Source: Sesamum alatum (taxonomy: Eukaryota; Streptophyta; Magnoliopsida; Lamiales; Pedaliaceae). From it: DNA of 64,000 nt. A program made the position numbers and the translations under genes. This document shows positions 34,900 to 47,046 of the stretch, one piece after another. The stretch is taken from the NCBI GenBank assembly GCA_034509735.1, contig JACGWO010000004.1, positions 20,379,395 through 20,443,394 on the forward strand, given 5' to 3'. Under the pieces are notes generated by a model. It saw only the letters and a program-made list of their open reading frames with translations, did not search any database and had not been told where the DNA came from. Within the stretch, counting starts at the first letter, position 1, and the number at the start of each line of letters is the position of its first letter.

Positions 34900-36170
34900 A
34901 TTTTAAATTGCAGTTACAAGACTAAGCTTAGCAATGAAAAAATTAGCAAGGAGAAAGAAATACATGACAATGTTATCAGTTTGGTTGAACATAATGCAAT
35001 TAGTCAGTTGGTTTTAGCTCATTGTCCTTAGATTTATAGAATATAATAATGAATCTATTAGCCTAAGACAAATATATGAATATAATTTTTTTGAGAGGAC
35101 AAAATACATTCAAAAAATAATTGATGAGAGTAATAGTAAATGCAAAAACACAGTTAGGATGAATAGAGAGGTTTTTGTTCGTTTATGCTCTAAACTTGAA
35201 GATACTGGTGTAATATCTCGAACTAAAAATATTCTAGTGCATGAACAAGTAGCTATTCAATACATATTTTGGCTCATCATCATAAGCAAAGAACCATAAA
35301 TGAAAATTTCGGACGTTCTGGCGAAACAATTAGTAGGCATTTGTAAAAGTGATTAATGCTATTATTAGCCTTCAAGGAGAATTACTCAACAAACCAAAGG
35401 CAATACATGTTAACTTTACAGATTAGAGATGGAAATGGTTTGAGGTAAGCTATTGAATATTCCTATAAGTTTGGTTTATATATTATTATGTACTTATTTG
35501 GATGTCTATAATAGGGACGCTTAGGAGCTTTAGATGGTACTCATACAAGGGTTCGTGTGTCGGTAGAAGACAAACCTAGATATCAAACATGTAAAAATAA
35601 AATTGCTACTAATGTATTAGGAGTGTGCTCCCAAGATATGCAATTCATCTATGTTTTGCTGGGATGGGAAGGCTCAGTTGTTAATAGTAGAGGGTTAAGA
35701 GATGCAATAAGTAGCCGAAGTGGTCTTGTAGTTCCCCGAGGTAAGATCCATAAAAGATACTTTAGTGAAAAATAGAGAAGTAAAATCATGTAGTCAAAAC
35801 CAATTTATAGCAGTTATGTAACTTTGAAGGTTCATATTATCTTGTGGATGTTGGATATACAAATGGTGATGGATTCCTTGCACCATTTTGAGGCCAAAGA
35901 TACAATTTAAATGATTGGACGGAAAGATACCAACCTACCTCTGCCGAAGAATTTTTTAATATGAAGCATTCATCTGCAAGAAACAGTATAGAAAGGTTAG
36001 TTGGTGTGTTAAAGAGTCGATGGGGAATCCTTAGAAGTCCTTCATATTATCTAAATAAAATTGAAAATCATATTTTCATGGCTTGTTTCCTACTTCATAA
36101 TTTTATAAGAAATAAATGGGTGGTTACCAATCAGATGATGGGGAAATTCTAGAAGATGAAAGCGATAGAG
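34900..36170 (+). pseudogene. PIF/Harbinger transposase (DDE_4)
   Basis: Helix-turn-helix part in 35100-35420: NREVFVRLCSKLEDTGVIS, VAIQ, ENFGRSGETISRHL, with frame breaks. Catalytic exon from about 35515: LGALDGTH (first Asp), RYQTCKNKIATNVLGVCSQD, FIYVLLGWEGSVVNSRGLRD. A likely intron spans 35742-35829. Then YLVDVGYTNGDGFLAP (second Asp) and FNMKHSSARNSIER (Glu), ILRSPSYYLNKIENHIFMAC, LLHNFIRN. All three catalytic acids are present, but a stop follows FLAPF and the N-terminal part is split. The enzyme would cut the element at its ends in the nucleus with its Myb-like partner. Confidence 0.88.
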
Positions 36171-36751
36171 AGCATCCAAAACAATGTTGATGAAGATGAC
36201 GGACTAGTCACTACGATTGAGCCTTCTAATGAATGGACCACTTTTTTGACAAAATCTCACAGTTAACATGTTTAATACTTGGAGAGCATGACATGCTAGA
36301 TGATTGTTTTATATTTTTCTAGTGGTAGTTGTCAAATTATTGTTTACAATTATATGTATCTTATAAACTAGTTCGTGGGTGTTCCAAATAATGGAAACGG
36401 ATTGCATTTCATTTTCTTTTCTTTTTTTTTTTAACTCGATACCTTATTCGGTTAATTTTTTTAAATACAATGAATTTTGAATTATATAAAAAATGTTCAT
36501 TACATCTGAAAATTTTAAATTCAGTTGATTTTGTTTAGGACATACATCCGATTAGTACTAATCAGTAGTTGTTAGTGAATGGTTTGGATTTGAGTTGACT
36601 GACAACAACAACAGAGGTGAACTTGTCTTAGCATAGGGATGGATTGAATTTCATTCTTTTGTTAACTAGACACCTTATTGGATTAATTGTTTTAAGGATA
36701 TTTATTTGGTTTATCATCTTTTTGTTTTTTGTATGATTAATCCTATAAAGA

Positions 36752-37765
36752 ATGGATATTCCGACATAAGATTCAAGAGGTCGTGGTAACAATAAAAGAA
36801 AATGGAAGTATGAGGAAGATACCGAGCTTGCCGAGGCTCTTTTGGATATGGTAAACTGGAGCATATAAAGCTGAAAATGGACTTAAACCTGGTTATTAAT
36901 TATGTGGAAGAAAAAATGCAAGTGTCGTTACCTAATTCAGGTTTGAAGGCCAAGCCACATATTGAGTCAAAAATCAAGACTTTACGAAGGAATTTTAATA
37001 TTATTTATGACATGTTGAATCGTCCTAATACAAGCAGCTTTGGTTTTGATCCAATAAAAAAATGTGTTAAGGCAGAAAAAGCTGTATGGGAGGCATATCT
37101 TCAGGTTTGTAATTTAACTTATTTACGTGTACTTGTGCTGTTATTTTGTACCTGTATTAACATACAATGAGATTATTTTTCTTGGCAGAGTCATTCTACC
37201 CATGTGATTTGGCAAAACAAGCCATATTCTTTTTATGATGACTTGCTTGTTACATTTGGGAGAGATCGGGGCCACTGGAAATAATGCTGAAAGGCCTGCT
37301 GATATGATGGAAGAGATACAAAGAGAAGAAGTTAACAATGATCCGAATAATGATGTTGAAACTACTATTAAAAACGGTCTTGAGGACTTTGATGCGTCTA
37401 TGTCATTCTCTCCTCTAGAATCTCCATAGAAGTGAAGGGATACAAAAGAAGAAAAAATGAAGTAGAAGTGTTGATAACTTGATGATCATGACAGAGGGTA
37501 TGAACGAAGTAGCTTAAGTTATTGGAAGCGAAATTTCTAAGCTAGTCAACTTTTTAACAAAGCAATTCGAGTTGAAACTAAAGTTTCAGAAAAAAGACAA
37601 AAAATTGATTTTAAGATAAGAAAGATCCCCAATCTCACTGCCACATCAGTTATTAGAGTTGTGTACTGTATAGCTCAAAACCATGAGTTAACTGATGTAT
37701 TTTTTAGCATAAGCGAAGAAGGCAGAGAGCAGTTGGTTGTGGCTATCTTACATGGTGATATTTGA
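36752..37765 (+). pseudogene. Myb/SANT-like Harbinger partner protein (PF12776 type)
   Basis: ATG at 36752, then KWKYEEDTELAEALLDMVN, a frame change, and VEEKMQVSLPNSGLKAKPHI, ESKIKTLRRNFNIIYDMLN, FGFDPIKKCVKAEKAVWEAY. An intron border ttggcag lies near 37188, then WQNKPYSFYDDLLVTFGRDR, an acidic stretch and the conserved end ELTDVFFSISEEGREQ, then LVVAILHGDI (37690-37765). In this superfamily the Myb-like protein binds the element ends and helps the transposase enter the nucleus. An early stop (MDIPT*) and one after NWSI break it. 37766-38100 holds nothing I recognise. Confidence 0.85.
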
Positions 37766-38099
37766 GGATTTTGTCTAATAGAAAAAGTTCGCAACCTTTT
37801 AACCTTTAGTGTTTTTTTAGTGGATGGAGTAGTTCCTTGTCAAATAGTTGATTATGTAACTAGTCGAATGTTTAGTTTTAATGTGTCAGAGATGGATCAA
37901 ACATGAATTATTGGCCGATATTAGTTTTAATGTGTTAGAGATGGATTAAACATGAGTTATGTTACTAACATCTTTTTTTGTGTTTACTTAGAACGTATTG
38001 TTTGGTATTTGGTTTAATGGCCAAAATATTGTTTTGGTAGTAGATATGTTGTGATTAAATTCGATTAATCAGTTTGGTTGTTAAAATCTATATAATAAT

Positions 38100-38215
38100 C
38101 TTTTGCAGAAACATAACCTTCTATAAATAATAATGCGACCTCCTGGGAGGTACGCGACCTCATTGGAGCTATGTGACTTCCTTGAAGATAAACCTTTTGC
38201 AGATAATAATGTGCC
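38100..38215. repeat. About 76-bp tandem repeat, left part
   Basis: Units with the palindrome cctcctgggagg, then 'attggagctatg' and 'gaagataaaccttttgcag'. The array continues at 40428 on the other side of the solo LTR, so it was one array before the LTR inserted. Confidence 0.75.
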
Positions 38216-40427
38216 TCTTAGAATAGGTGACCAGAAAGCCAATAGGTTTGGCGATTTGTAACCTATCATACAACTCGATGTAAATGTAATATTATTATGT
38301 GATGAATAAAATGAGTATTCGTCACTTCTGGTGCTTACGTTGTTGCGCTCATTTCACATTTCTTAAAACGGTGTTTTACGTATATTGCAACAAAGCCCAC
38401 AGACCACGGTTAACAAATGCAGTTGGGCCACGCATTGGATGGTGGTCATGAAACCAACTGATTTAGAGTTGGGTCTGAAATGTTCCAAGTCGAGGACCTC
38501 GAGACAGGGCATCGAGAGTCCTATTGAGACTTGCATTAAGAGTCGTGTGCATTGGATGAGTGTCGTGTTTCATCGGCGACAGGCGTGGGACGCCTACACG
38601 ATCTTGATGGGTTGGTCGACTGGGGTCGAGCCGACTGAACTGACTCGCCGGGATCATCATATGGAAGCCTTGGAGGCTTGGTCGGTATGATTGTTTTTCC
38701 CTGGTTCCGATAGTACGGGAGTAATCAGACTTGAGGGATCATGGCAGTTGCATGCACAGGACGGTTGTATCTTGGATCTGGCGAGAGGTGATCATTCTGT
38801 AAGATGATTATCATAAGCCTTGTCCAGTGCAGTCGGAATGTGCAGCGAGGATGGTGGATTCCAAGAAGAGGATCCGTCCCCTGTCAATATGTGACAGAGG
38901 TATCTCCTATGCACTCGGAGACACGTTCATACTGTTTAAAGCTGTGGCCACAGTGGTTGGTCGAACAAGGTATGGTTTCCTGTGTCGACGCAATGAAGCA
39001 TACGTGGTCTCGAGTATTAAGCATAGATGCTTAGTCAAGGATGGGAACCGACGCCCAATTCCATACCCTAGACTAAGGCCGGGAGACGGTAGACGGAAGG
39101 ATCGTACCCGTACAGAATCGGCGCCTAAATGTTCACGCCAATTCACCTAGTCTCTAGTGCCATGGACCGTTGTTAGACGACCACCCATGGTAACGGGCCC
39201 TTGTGGGACACGGGCCAAGTCTAGCTGAGGGTAAACCTAAAGGGTCACACACAAATCACCGAGTAGGTTGAGAGATTGACTTGGAGTCAATCTCGAAGGA
39301 TAAATAAGTAATTGGATTACTTAAGGGAAAGTCCATTGGATGGACGGGCCGATATTGTATCGGGCCTTCGTTTAATCGGTAAATTGGATTTTCGATTAAA
39401 TATGAAAAGTTGAGACTTTGGATCTTTTAATTGGATTAAAAGATCAAAGGGAATAATTTAAGTGGATATTAAATTAGATTTTAATGTTAGGTTCATCCTA
39501 ATTGGATAACGATGAAACCCGTCAGTTAAATTTGACCCGAGAGGAGAAATAAATCCTATTTTGGAATAGGAAGAAGTTGGACTTATTTCCATAATTGGAC
39601 ATGGCCGAAATGCTCCCATGGAGGAAGCAAAATCAGCCATGTTTCATGCAAGGTGGTATGTTGACATGTCTCTTTTGGAAAGAGACAGATCAACTCCAAT
39701 TAAGCCCTTCCCTTTTGGTATGATTTGATCATAACATAAATTTTGGTAGGCTTGATTGAAGAATTGATGGTGATTGATTGGAATGTATCTAAACATCCTT
39801 GGATGAACATAGAAACATTCCAATAATCACATTAATTATGTATATATATGAGAATAGACAACACCAAGCATAAGTGGATCATTATTAATCTTTTTCTAGG
39901 AAAAAGAAGAACAATTTTTCGGTCCTCTCCTCTCTCTCAACTCTCGGCCATCTCTCCCATTTTCTACTTGTGTTCTTCACTTGGTTTTGAATCAAGAGGA
40001 AGAACAAAGTAGGTTTAAGAGAACACTAATTCATAGTGTTCTTCTCTTAAACCGATTCCTTCATTAAACACGTTTTCTTCTAGCAAGGAGAACGTGCGTT
40101 TCTTCCGGTGTGGTGTGGATCACCTTGGGAGAATCCATACGTTTGGAATTCGTGAGCATTACGGAGAAGGAACAACGCAAGTAGCCGCGTGCATGCAGAT
40201 CATCAAACGTAACGGTTTTATTACGCTTTGGTTTATTTACAATCTATCTATGCCCTATGTGTTTTATATATGTTTTAATATTTACACATCCTACATCCAA
40301 CACCCGGTTGAGCACCCAAGGATACACCCCTTGGGACATGTTTATTTAAATTGGATTTAAGTTTACGCACATTACTCGCTTTCTCGCTTTCGCTCGCGCT
40401 CCCGGGCAGATCCGCTTGTCCCCCTCA
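38216..40427 (+). mobile_element. Copia solo LTR (about 2.21 kb)
   Basis: From t(c)ttagaataggtgacc (the usual TG start now reads TC) to ...cgcttgtccccctca, matching the 7740-9902 LTR over its full length, with TATA-like 'tatatatatgag' near 39841. No PBS follows and no PPT precedes it. The same tandem repeat lies on both sides, which marks a single insertion later reduced to one LTR. The exact target duplication is unclear. Confidence 0.85.
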
Positions 40428-40580
40428 TGGGAGGTACACTACCACATTGGAGCTATGCCACCTCCTTGAAGATAAATCCTTTTCAGGTAATGATGAGACC
40501 TCATGGGAGGTATGTGACCCTATTGGGGCTATGCAACCTTCTTGAACATAATATTTTTCATATTTGGGTTATGGGGTCAT
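40428..40580. repeat. About 76-bp tandem repeat, right part
   Basis: Two units starting cctcatgggaggta (40423 and 40499), again with 'attggagctatg' and 'gaagataaatccttttcag'. Confidence 0.75.
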
Positions 40581-40890
40581 TTCCGGACTTAGGATCTTTT
40601 TCGGATCGAATTATGAGAGATCTTTCTACGTCGCATTATGCGATCTTCTGCAAATAAGAATATAAGATCTTTTTCAGATCAACATTTAATATCTTCCCCC
40701 AGATATTTAGAATTTTTTTCATATCGAATTATGAGATCTTTCTGAGATCGCATTAATGATCTTTGTCAGATCATTGTTGTGATGATATTTTTAGGATAAT
40801 TATTGTGATGATCTTTTTCAGATCAATGTTGTGATGATCTATTCCAAATCATTATTATGGTGATCTTTTTCAAATCATTGCTGGAACGTG
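40580..40890. repeat. Tandem palindromic array 'gatctttttcagatc'
   Basis: About ten units, 25-35 bp apart, each containing GATCT-loop-AGATC or a one-base variant (gatctttctgagatc, gatctttgtcagatc). Weaker 'tctttcaca' versions continue to about 41150. It lies just after integrase in the antisense gypsy remnant. Confidence 0.75.
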
Positions 40891-41149
40891 TTTGAAACAA
40901 AGAACTTTGCGTACGGAATTGAATAAATTTTTTACTCTCATTGAATGGTCTTTCTCAAATCTAAACAAAAGAATCTTTTTGAGACCTAATCGATTACAAA
41001 TATGGATCTTTCACATATCGCTATCTAATAGGGAGTTCTTTCACACAATCTCCTTGTCAAAAAATTCACAAAAGCGATCTTTCACAAGTCGAAATACGAT
41101 AAGGAGTTCTTTTGCAGAATTCCTTACTAAGGCTTTCAAAGCGTTCTTT

Positions 41150-41340
41150 CACATATCAAGATCCTCAGGATGCCAAACCTAGAAATAATATTTTTCGAAA
41201 TAAAATTTGTTATCTTTTTATAGGGATCTTGACCAATTGTTATGCTTCCACCCATTTGGAAAAATACTCTACCGTCACAACTTCCTTGCAGCAGTGGGGT
41301 CCCTTAGTGCAACTCCATCTCTTAGATAATCTATCACCCT
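41150..41340 (-). pseudogene. Gypsy integrase fragment, antisense
   Basis: The minus-strand frame reads VVTVEYFSKWVEA, then VKIPIKR and FRKILFLGLAS, the middle of a Ty3/gypsy integrase core (VEYFSKWVEAEPL-type motif). Everything between gag and this point (protease, RT, RNase H) is deleted. Confidence 0.75.
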
Positions 41341-41449
41341 TGTTTTCCATGATTATGTTTCCTCGACACAAAGCACCTAGCTATCTACTTCATCAATTGC
41401 CCTCATCTCCTTGATGATCACTGTGATCTTTCTATCTCTCATTATCTAC

Positions 41450-42470
41450 GTCTCGACCTCTCATTTCGATTTCTACCTCGACCACGACCTCTAGAATTCG
41501 ACCACTCACCATCCTTCATGGCGTTCATCTCCTCTTCATAATGTATTTTTGAGCCATTCTCATCAGCTGCTCTACGTCTTCAGGTTGATCCCCAGCGAGG
41601 ACCAAGGCAAACGACTCCTTTTTCGAACCACGTATAAGAATACTGATCCTGAACTTCCACGATTTTGTTGTTGAATCTACCTACAAAGCTTTTTAATGAC
41701 TTGTCATCTCTTGCCGGATAATAAACACATAAGTTGCTGACCTCTTTTGTTTTTTTCTTACTTGGGAAGTGAAATGCAAACTTTTGGATCAACTGCCCAT
41801 ATGATTCTATGGCTCCGCTGCGCATGCAGGTAAACCATTCTTGTGCTTTTTCTATCAAAGTTGTCATAAAAAATTTTGCATTAGTGGAATCAGATTGACC
41901 ATACATATTCATTACCAGTTCGAAAGTCGTGATGTGGTTCTGCAGAGTGTTTGGTTTCATTGTACATAGGCAAATCTGGTATTCTGAAGCTAGGATCTAC
42001 TATCTTAGTCAGTATTTTGTTCGAAAATGGTGAGTTCCTATTCTGAGCCACGATCTCCCCTCGTCTTTTTATCTCGTTGATTTGCATCACAAATCTTTCT
42101 ATCTGGCGACCTACATCCTCGACCTCAGCCTTTGAGAGACCTAGTTCCCTTCTCTTAGCCTTACCCTTGTCACTAGATCCTACATCTGAGATCTCCACTT
42201 CTTGGCCTTTCTTGAGCACTCCTTTGCTAGTCACCTCCTTTGGGTCCTCTTCGACCCCTTTTCCTTTAACAATTGTTCACCGACTCATTTGCTACCAGCG
42301 TTGCCGTTCTCCTTTTATATTCCACCAATGCGTATTAGCCTCCTTGATCATTCATTGCAACTCACCTCTTGACATCTGAATTATTTGATCTTCTGGAGTC
42401 CGAGGGGTTTCCTCTCCTCTCCCCGACGTGTGTCCTCCCCTAGATGGTCCTTTCATCTCGATTCTCGAGT
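41450..42470 (-). pseudogene. Gypsy gag, antisense (PF03732 type)
   Basis: Minus strand from about 42470: a basic N-terminal part (41890-42234: SDVGSSDKGKAKRREL, EVEDVGRQIERFVMQI). Then the retrotransposon gag domain at 41580-41960 (FFMTTLIEKAQEWFTCMRSG, IESYGQLIQKFAFHF, ESLKSFVGRFNNKIVEVQD-like). An Arg-rich tail with repeated 'cgaggtcgtgg' follows near 41460-41500. A frame change lies at about 41930. The PBS and LTR of the same element follow at 42490-42930. Confidence 0.85.
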
Positions 42471-42484
42471 GCTCTTCTCAAATT

Positions 42485-42500
42485 TCCAAAGATGGCGCCA
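42485..42500 (-). promoter_or_regulatory. Primer binding site, antisense gypsy element
   Basis: The minus strand reads TGGCGCCATCTTTGG two bases after the LTR end (GGATCA, gt). Confidence 0.7.
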
Positions 42501-42502
42501 AC

Positions 42503-42930
42503 TGATCCGGGTCTAAGATAGGAATCTCCCTAGATGTCCAAGGTAGCAATCTTCCTGGAGGTCTAAGGTAGCGATCTCTTAGCGCGATCCGGGATGAAAT
42601 ATAGTTTCTGAGAAGACAAAAGCACGTTAGGCTAGCCGGTATGGTTCCCAGTGAAGACCCTCCGATGCTTAAGTCAGCTCAAGTTCGAGATGCTTATACG
42701 CAAACTAAAGTAGTAAATGAAGTAGAAAGTAATAAATGAGTGTTACCATAAATACAGTGGGATGAGGGTATTTTATAGGGTCAAATGTGGCCACTTGCCT
42801 GGTCCGCGTGGTATCATTTCAATGAATGAGCTGTCAGAGAATTTATGATTCAGATTTCTGGTCCATGGAGTGGGTCGGGTTCCACAACCAGACACGAAGT
42901 AAAGAGACATGAATCTTAGATAAATAGGGC
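42503..42930 (-). repeat. Gypsy LTR, antisense (5' LTR)
   Basis: Ends (minus) ...GACCCGGATCA next to the PBS and has a TATA box GACCCTATAAAATACC (about 42770). Short 'gtctaaggtagcgatct' repeats lie at 42510-42580 in R-U5. The upstream limit near 42930 is an estimate, since no partner LTR is present. Confidence 0.65.
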
Positions 42931-45900
42931 CTTTTTTCAATTGTCTAGAGATAATTTTATCCTTTGACCAGGTATATGTACTAAACCCCTATCTCATTTA
43001 ATTCTATACCAATATGGGAACTAGTTGATAGTAGTCTTGAAGTGCCTAAGTATTCCATTTCAATAACAAAAGGAATAGAAAAATGATAGTTGACCAAATG
43101 CTAAATTCTGGTAATTTTAAATTCTTTTAATTATTAACAAAAATTCTTATTGGTTAGAAGTACCTTCTATTTTAAATATATTTAAGTACTTATTTTTTTT
43201 ATCATCCAAACTCTTATCTCTAAATACATCTTTTTTTTTATTAATGTTTCTATTTAAATATTTAGATATCATTTAGCAACGATTATTCATTCGTATTTTT
43301 CCTTTTTAATTCCTAATTTTTCAAAGACTCATATTATTTTTCATTCCTAGGTATATGTTATTTTCTTTTATAAACTATACACACACATATCTATATATAT
43401 GTTACTTATTACTTATTTCTTCATTCCGGAGTATTTTTAGTTATATTGTTCACATTTTTTTTCTTTCAACTTGATTTTGATTTCATCATAAATTATTTCT
43501 TATTTGGATATTTTAATTTATCTAGATAAATACAGAGAGATTTTAATTAATTAAAAGTAAATGAGGTTTTTAACCAATAATTTTTTTTCTTAATAATAAA
43601 AAAATAAAATATAATCCAAAAATGTATATCTGTTTAGGATAAATAAAACTAATTTGGATTTATGTATATCTTGAAGATGAAATTTTGGATAAATATGTCT
43701 TAAATATTTATTTTGAATTTATTCGAATCTTATCTCTAAGATTATAATTGAATTGTTTAATTGTCACGAAAAATCTTATTTGTTAGAAAAGTCATATACT
43801 TTAAATATATTATGTATTTGAAATCTTACCTCCATGATTGTAATACTAATTCAATTTGTATTTATCTTAAACTTACCTAACGATCATGGTCTCCGCCAGA
43901 TTATTTTTAAAAAGACAAAATCCACTCTGCATCTATTCATTTATTAAATAGGTTTAATTCTATCGATTATTTATTCTCCATTAGACAATATGAAAACTTA
44001 ACACTACATACATTTCTTTTTATCGTTATTTTATGGCAAATATTAATTTATTTGCTTTTTTCCATGATCTTTGAAGGTTTGTATATTAAACTTTAATGTT
44101 TATTCGCCTTTTATACTCATCTTTTATTGGTAGACTAATGTTATCCTTTTACTTAATATATATTATTTTTATGATACTTGAAAGTTATTGAATTGATAAT
44201 CTTTACCCTTTTCTTATGTTTTCTTTACTTTATTTCTCTTCTGGTGCTAGTTTTTTCTTTTTCTTTTTTCCAGATTTATATAGTGATTAATGCTTGATTT
44301 TATTTTTCTACAAGAAAGAATAAATTCATTTAGTATAAACTGTATATAGTTCGTTTTAGAATTTATTTGTCTGATTCTACTTAATATGTTATTTAATTTT
44401 ATTTATGTTTAAATATTATGCTTTTGAATCTTTGCATACACCAATTTTTTATATATTATTATAATTTCATCCATTAATTTTTTTTTGTAGTTAAATCTTT
44501 CTTTTTCATATTTCATTCTTTTTCTGTATATGTTTTTATACAAGAAAGACCATATTTATTTAGCGTTAATAAGTAAGTGTTTTATTTAATATTTATTTGT
44601 ATGGTTCTACTTAACCTGTGGTTTATATTTTATTTTGTTTAAATATTCACCACCTTTAATCATTTTATACATCATTTTCTATATATTATAATTTTATCCA
44701 TTAAAATGTATTTTATAGTTTAATTTTGTTGTTTTTTCTTTCAATATTTTGTTTTATGTTTTGGTTTTGGTTTTCCTACAAGAAAGAATAGATTAGGTTA
44801 TTTAATAGGTGCATATTTTGGTTAACATTTATTTATATGATTTTATACTTAATTTGAAATTTACTTCTATTTATATTTAAAATATTTATGTTTTTGTGTT
44901 TTTTTATACATCAACTTTTTTTATATATTATAGTTTCATTCATTAAATTTTTGGTCGTTCTTTTTCAAATTTCATTTCTTTTTCTTTTTAGTCTAGGAAA
45001 ATAAAATGATTTTAATAAAAACAAAATATACTGATAGAAATTTTTGCAAGTTTTTATTTGCTATAATTATTATTTTTTTATATTTAAGGGTAAAATGACA
45101 ATTACATAAAAGGATGATAGAAAAAGTAAATGAAAAACATGAAGTGGGTATCAAAAGATATTAATGGTAAAACTCGGTACCAACTAAAAAAATTGAAATT
45201 ACTTAATTACCAAAGTGATATTAATAACATAACCAGAGTATCAAAATGAATTTTAGTCGTTTAAAAATTGATAGACTATCTTTTAAACGTATCAAAATGG
45301 AAAAGAGTCGCCGAATTTTAATTTTTATGTAGTAATTTCTCAAACTATTTAAATATGATTCCACGAAATCTATGATTATGTTTTATAACTCTTTACATTC
45401 ACACGTAAGTATATACATTTTCATATTTGTATAAGTTGAACTCTTTTCTAGAAAAAAAACCACATATGATTGTTTGAGTTTTGTTTTCTTGTCATGTATA
45501 TTTTACTTGAATTAAAAATTTTGTAGGCATGTAATAAAATCGAGATTAATTCAATTCTTTAATATATCTTATATATAATATTTTCATTTTTCATTTTATA
45601 GTTTTACCTTAAAGCTTACTTTCTTTGGCCTTTGTTTTTTTTATTCTTTGATTTATTTATTTTTGATGATTCAATGACATGATAATCAGACAATTTTGTT
45701 CAATTAATATGCGTATACATATATTTACATTTATACTTACGAATTAACATAATATTTGATAATTCCTATTATGATTTTTCTCATCACCAATACCTATTAA
45801 CTCTAAGGAAAGTTTCTTGCTTATATTTTATTATTTTAATAAGTAAGATCATTTTAAATTTATGTACTTTAATATAGTTTTTTATGGAAGACAAATTATA

Positions 45901-46235
45901 TAATACAAACAATATATTTAAGTATTTTTTTTATTTTTTATATATAAGGCTAGATATATGTAAAAAAAAGATCTATATATTTAATAGAATATCATAATTA
46001 TTTGACAGTCATCATCATATAAATACAAACTTTGATAATTAGTAGAAATATATTGTAAGTGTAGAAAAATATATTTCATCTATTAAAGATGAAAGTTTAT
46101 TTTACGTAAAAAATTTATTTATAACGCCATATATTATAAAAAATTAATTTATAGCACAATATATTATAAAAAATTAATTTATTTTAAAATATATAATTAT
46201 ACATATAATCGCATATAACACGAGTTATAAACTAG
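42931..46235. other. AT-rich region with a Helitron-like 3' end
   Basis: No gene seen. At the right edge, TATAAC-acga-GTTATA (46214-46229) forms a hairpin, followed by aa and CTAG then T (46232-46236), the form of a Helitron 3' end. I could not place the 5' TC end. The interior holds the three-copy tandem repeat listed separately and otherwise simple AT-rich DNA. Confidence 0.4.
44308..45005. repeat. Three tandem copies of about 235 bp
   Basis: 'acaagaaaga' starts at 44310, 44540 and 44778; each copy continues with 'tttattt-atatgattctactta', 'aaatatt' and 'ttttatatattataatttcatccatta'. Copies are diverged, so the duplication is old. Confidence 0.75.
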
Positions 46236-46629
46236 TTACTAAAAATAGCAAAACAGTATGACATGAAGACGTCCCCACCTGGACCGCCTTTCCGTCTGCA
46301 GCATCCAACTTATCAATGGGGGTTACCTTTTCGCAGATATAAATGCAATTGGAACCAATTATTGGAATTTTTCTGTTTAATCTAAATCAGGACAATGATT
46401 TTCATTCTCGCCTTTTTTGACTCCATTACCAGTAGGTGCTACTTTTCCTGCAACTTCTAATTTCTTTGAACAATGGGAAATTTGATTTTTTTTCTACATG
46501 AATTTATCTAAACTTTTTTTTTTTTTTTTTTAGTATTCTGAACGAGATGACCATATGTATGATAAATAAAGTTTAAATTTTCTGCTTCAAATTCTAATTT
46601 ATTTTCTATTTCATTTGATATACACGTAA
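46236..46629. other. Unassigned flank, the target DNA of the gypsy composite
   Basis: No element motif. 46262-46345 has a higher GC content, and on the minus strand reads a short coding-like stretch (PIDKLDAADGKAVQVGTSS) that I cannot assign. A T-run lies at 46515-46532. This may be the only DNA in the window that is not a transposon. Confidence 0.35.
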
Positions 46630-46634
46630 CGTAT
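46630..46634 (+). repeat. Target-site duplication, left copy (cgtat)
   Basis: cgtat directly before the LTR start TGATGTGAAG; an identical cgtat lies at 57187-57191 directly after the far LTR. Confidence 0.8.
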
Positions 46635-47006
46635 TGATGTGAAGAAGAATAATTGAAATAGAGAAACTATACAAGGCCCCTAATTTTTGTAGAAGATTAC
46701 ATTAGACTCCCTAATGGAAGTTAAAGGGAGGTTAAAGAAGGTTGAAGAGGTGGAAGTTGAAAAGAAAGTGGGGCTTGCGAAATGACGGAAATGCCCTTGT
46801 CTATTTAATCCAGGTCGTAGGATTAAGGGACAACATTGTAATTTCACCCCTAGAATTTGCTATAAATAGGGGGAGAATTCTATTGTTTTACTTACTTCTT
46901 AATGAATAGAGAAAGTTTACTTTTAATTTTCTTGTCTTCATTGTGCTTCTTGGTTTCGATTGGTGCACGTGCTAAGGTTACGTCTTTCCCAAATTTCACC
47001 CCATCA
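46635..47006 (+). repeat. Gypsy LTR (372 bp), left outer, plus orientation
   Basis: TGATGTGAAG...CCCCATCA with a TATA box tgctataaataggggg near 46858, followed by 'gct' and the PBS at 47010. Orientation is fixed by the TATA box and PBS. Confidence 0.92.
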
Positions 47007-47009
47007 GCT

Positions 47010-47027
47010 TGGCGCCGTCTGTGGGAA
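47010..47027 (+). promoter_or_regulatory. Primer binding site of the composite's left element
   Basis: TGGCGCCGTCTGTGGGAA, 3 bp after the LTR. Nearly the same as the PBS at 27200 and in the same place relative to gag. Confidence 0.8.
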
Positions 47028-47046
47028 ACCAGTCTAGGCATCGAAG

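Larger units (their letters stand above)
33850..37980 (+). mobile_element. PIF/Harbinger DNA transposon (two-gene)
   Basis: Carries both proteins of the superfamily on the same strand: the DDE transposase (about 34900-36170) and the Myb/SANT-like partner (36752-37765). The left side (33880-34080) has repeated 'gggaatgg' and 'cattcc' words as seen near Harbinger ends. I could not pair terminal inverted repeats or a 3-bp duplication, so the limits are approximate. 34150-34900 (a TC-rich stretch and weak frames) is probably leader or intron. Confidence 0.8.

Noticed and set aside
38827..39150. 107-codon frame in the solo LTR as a gene
   Set aside because: The same LTR segment elsewhere (8345-8563, 33540-33650) does not keep the frame, so it is chance.
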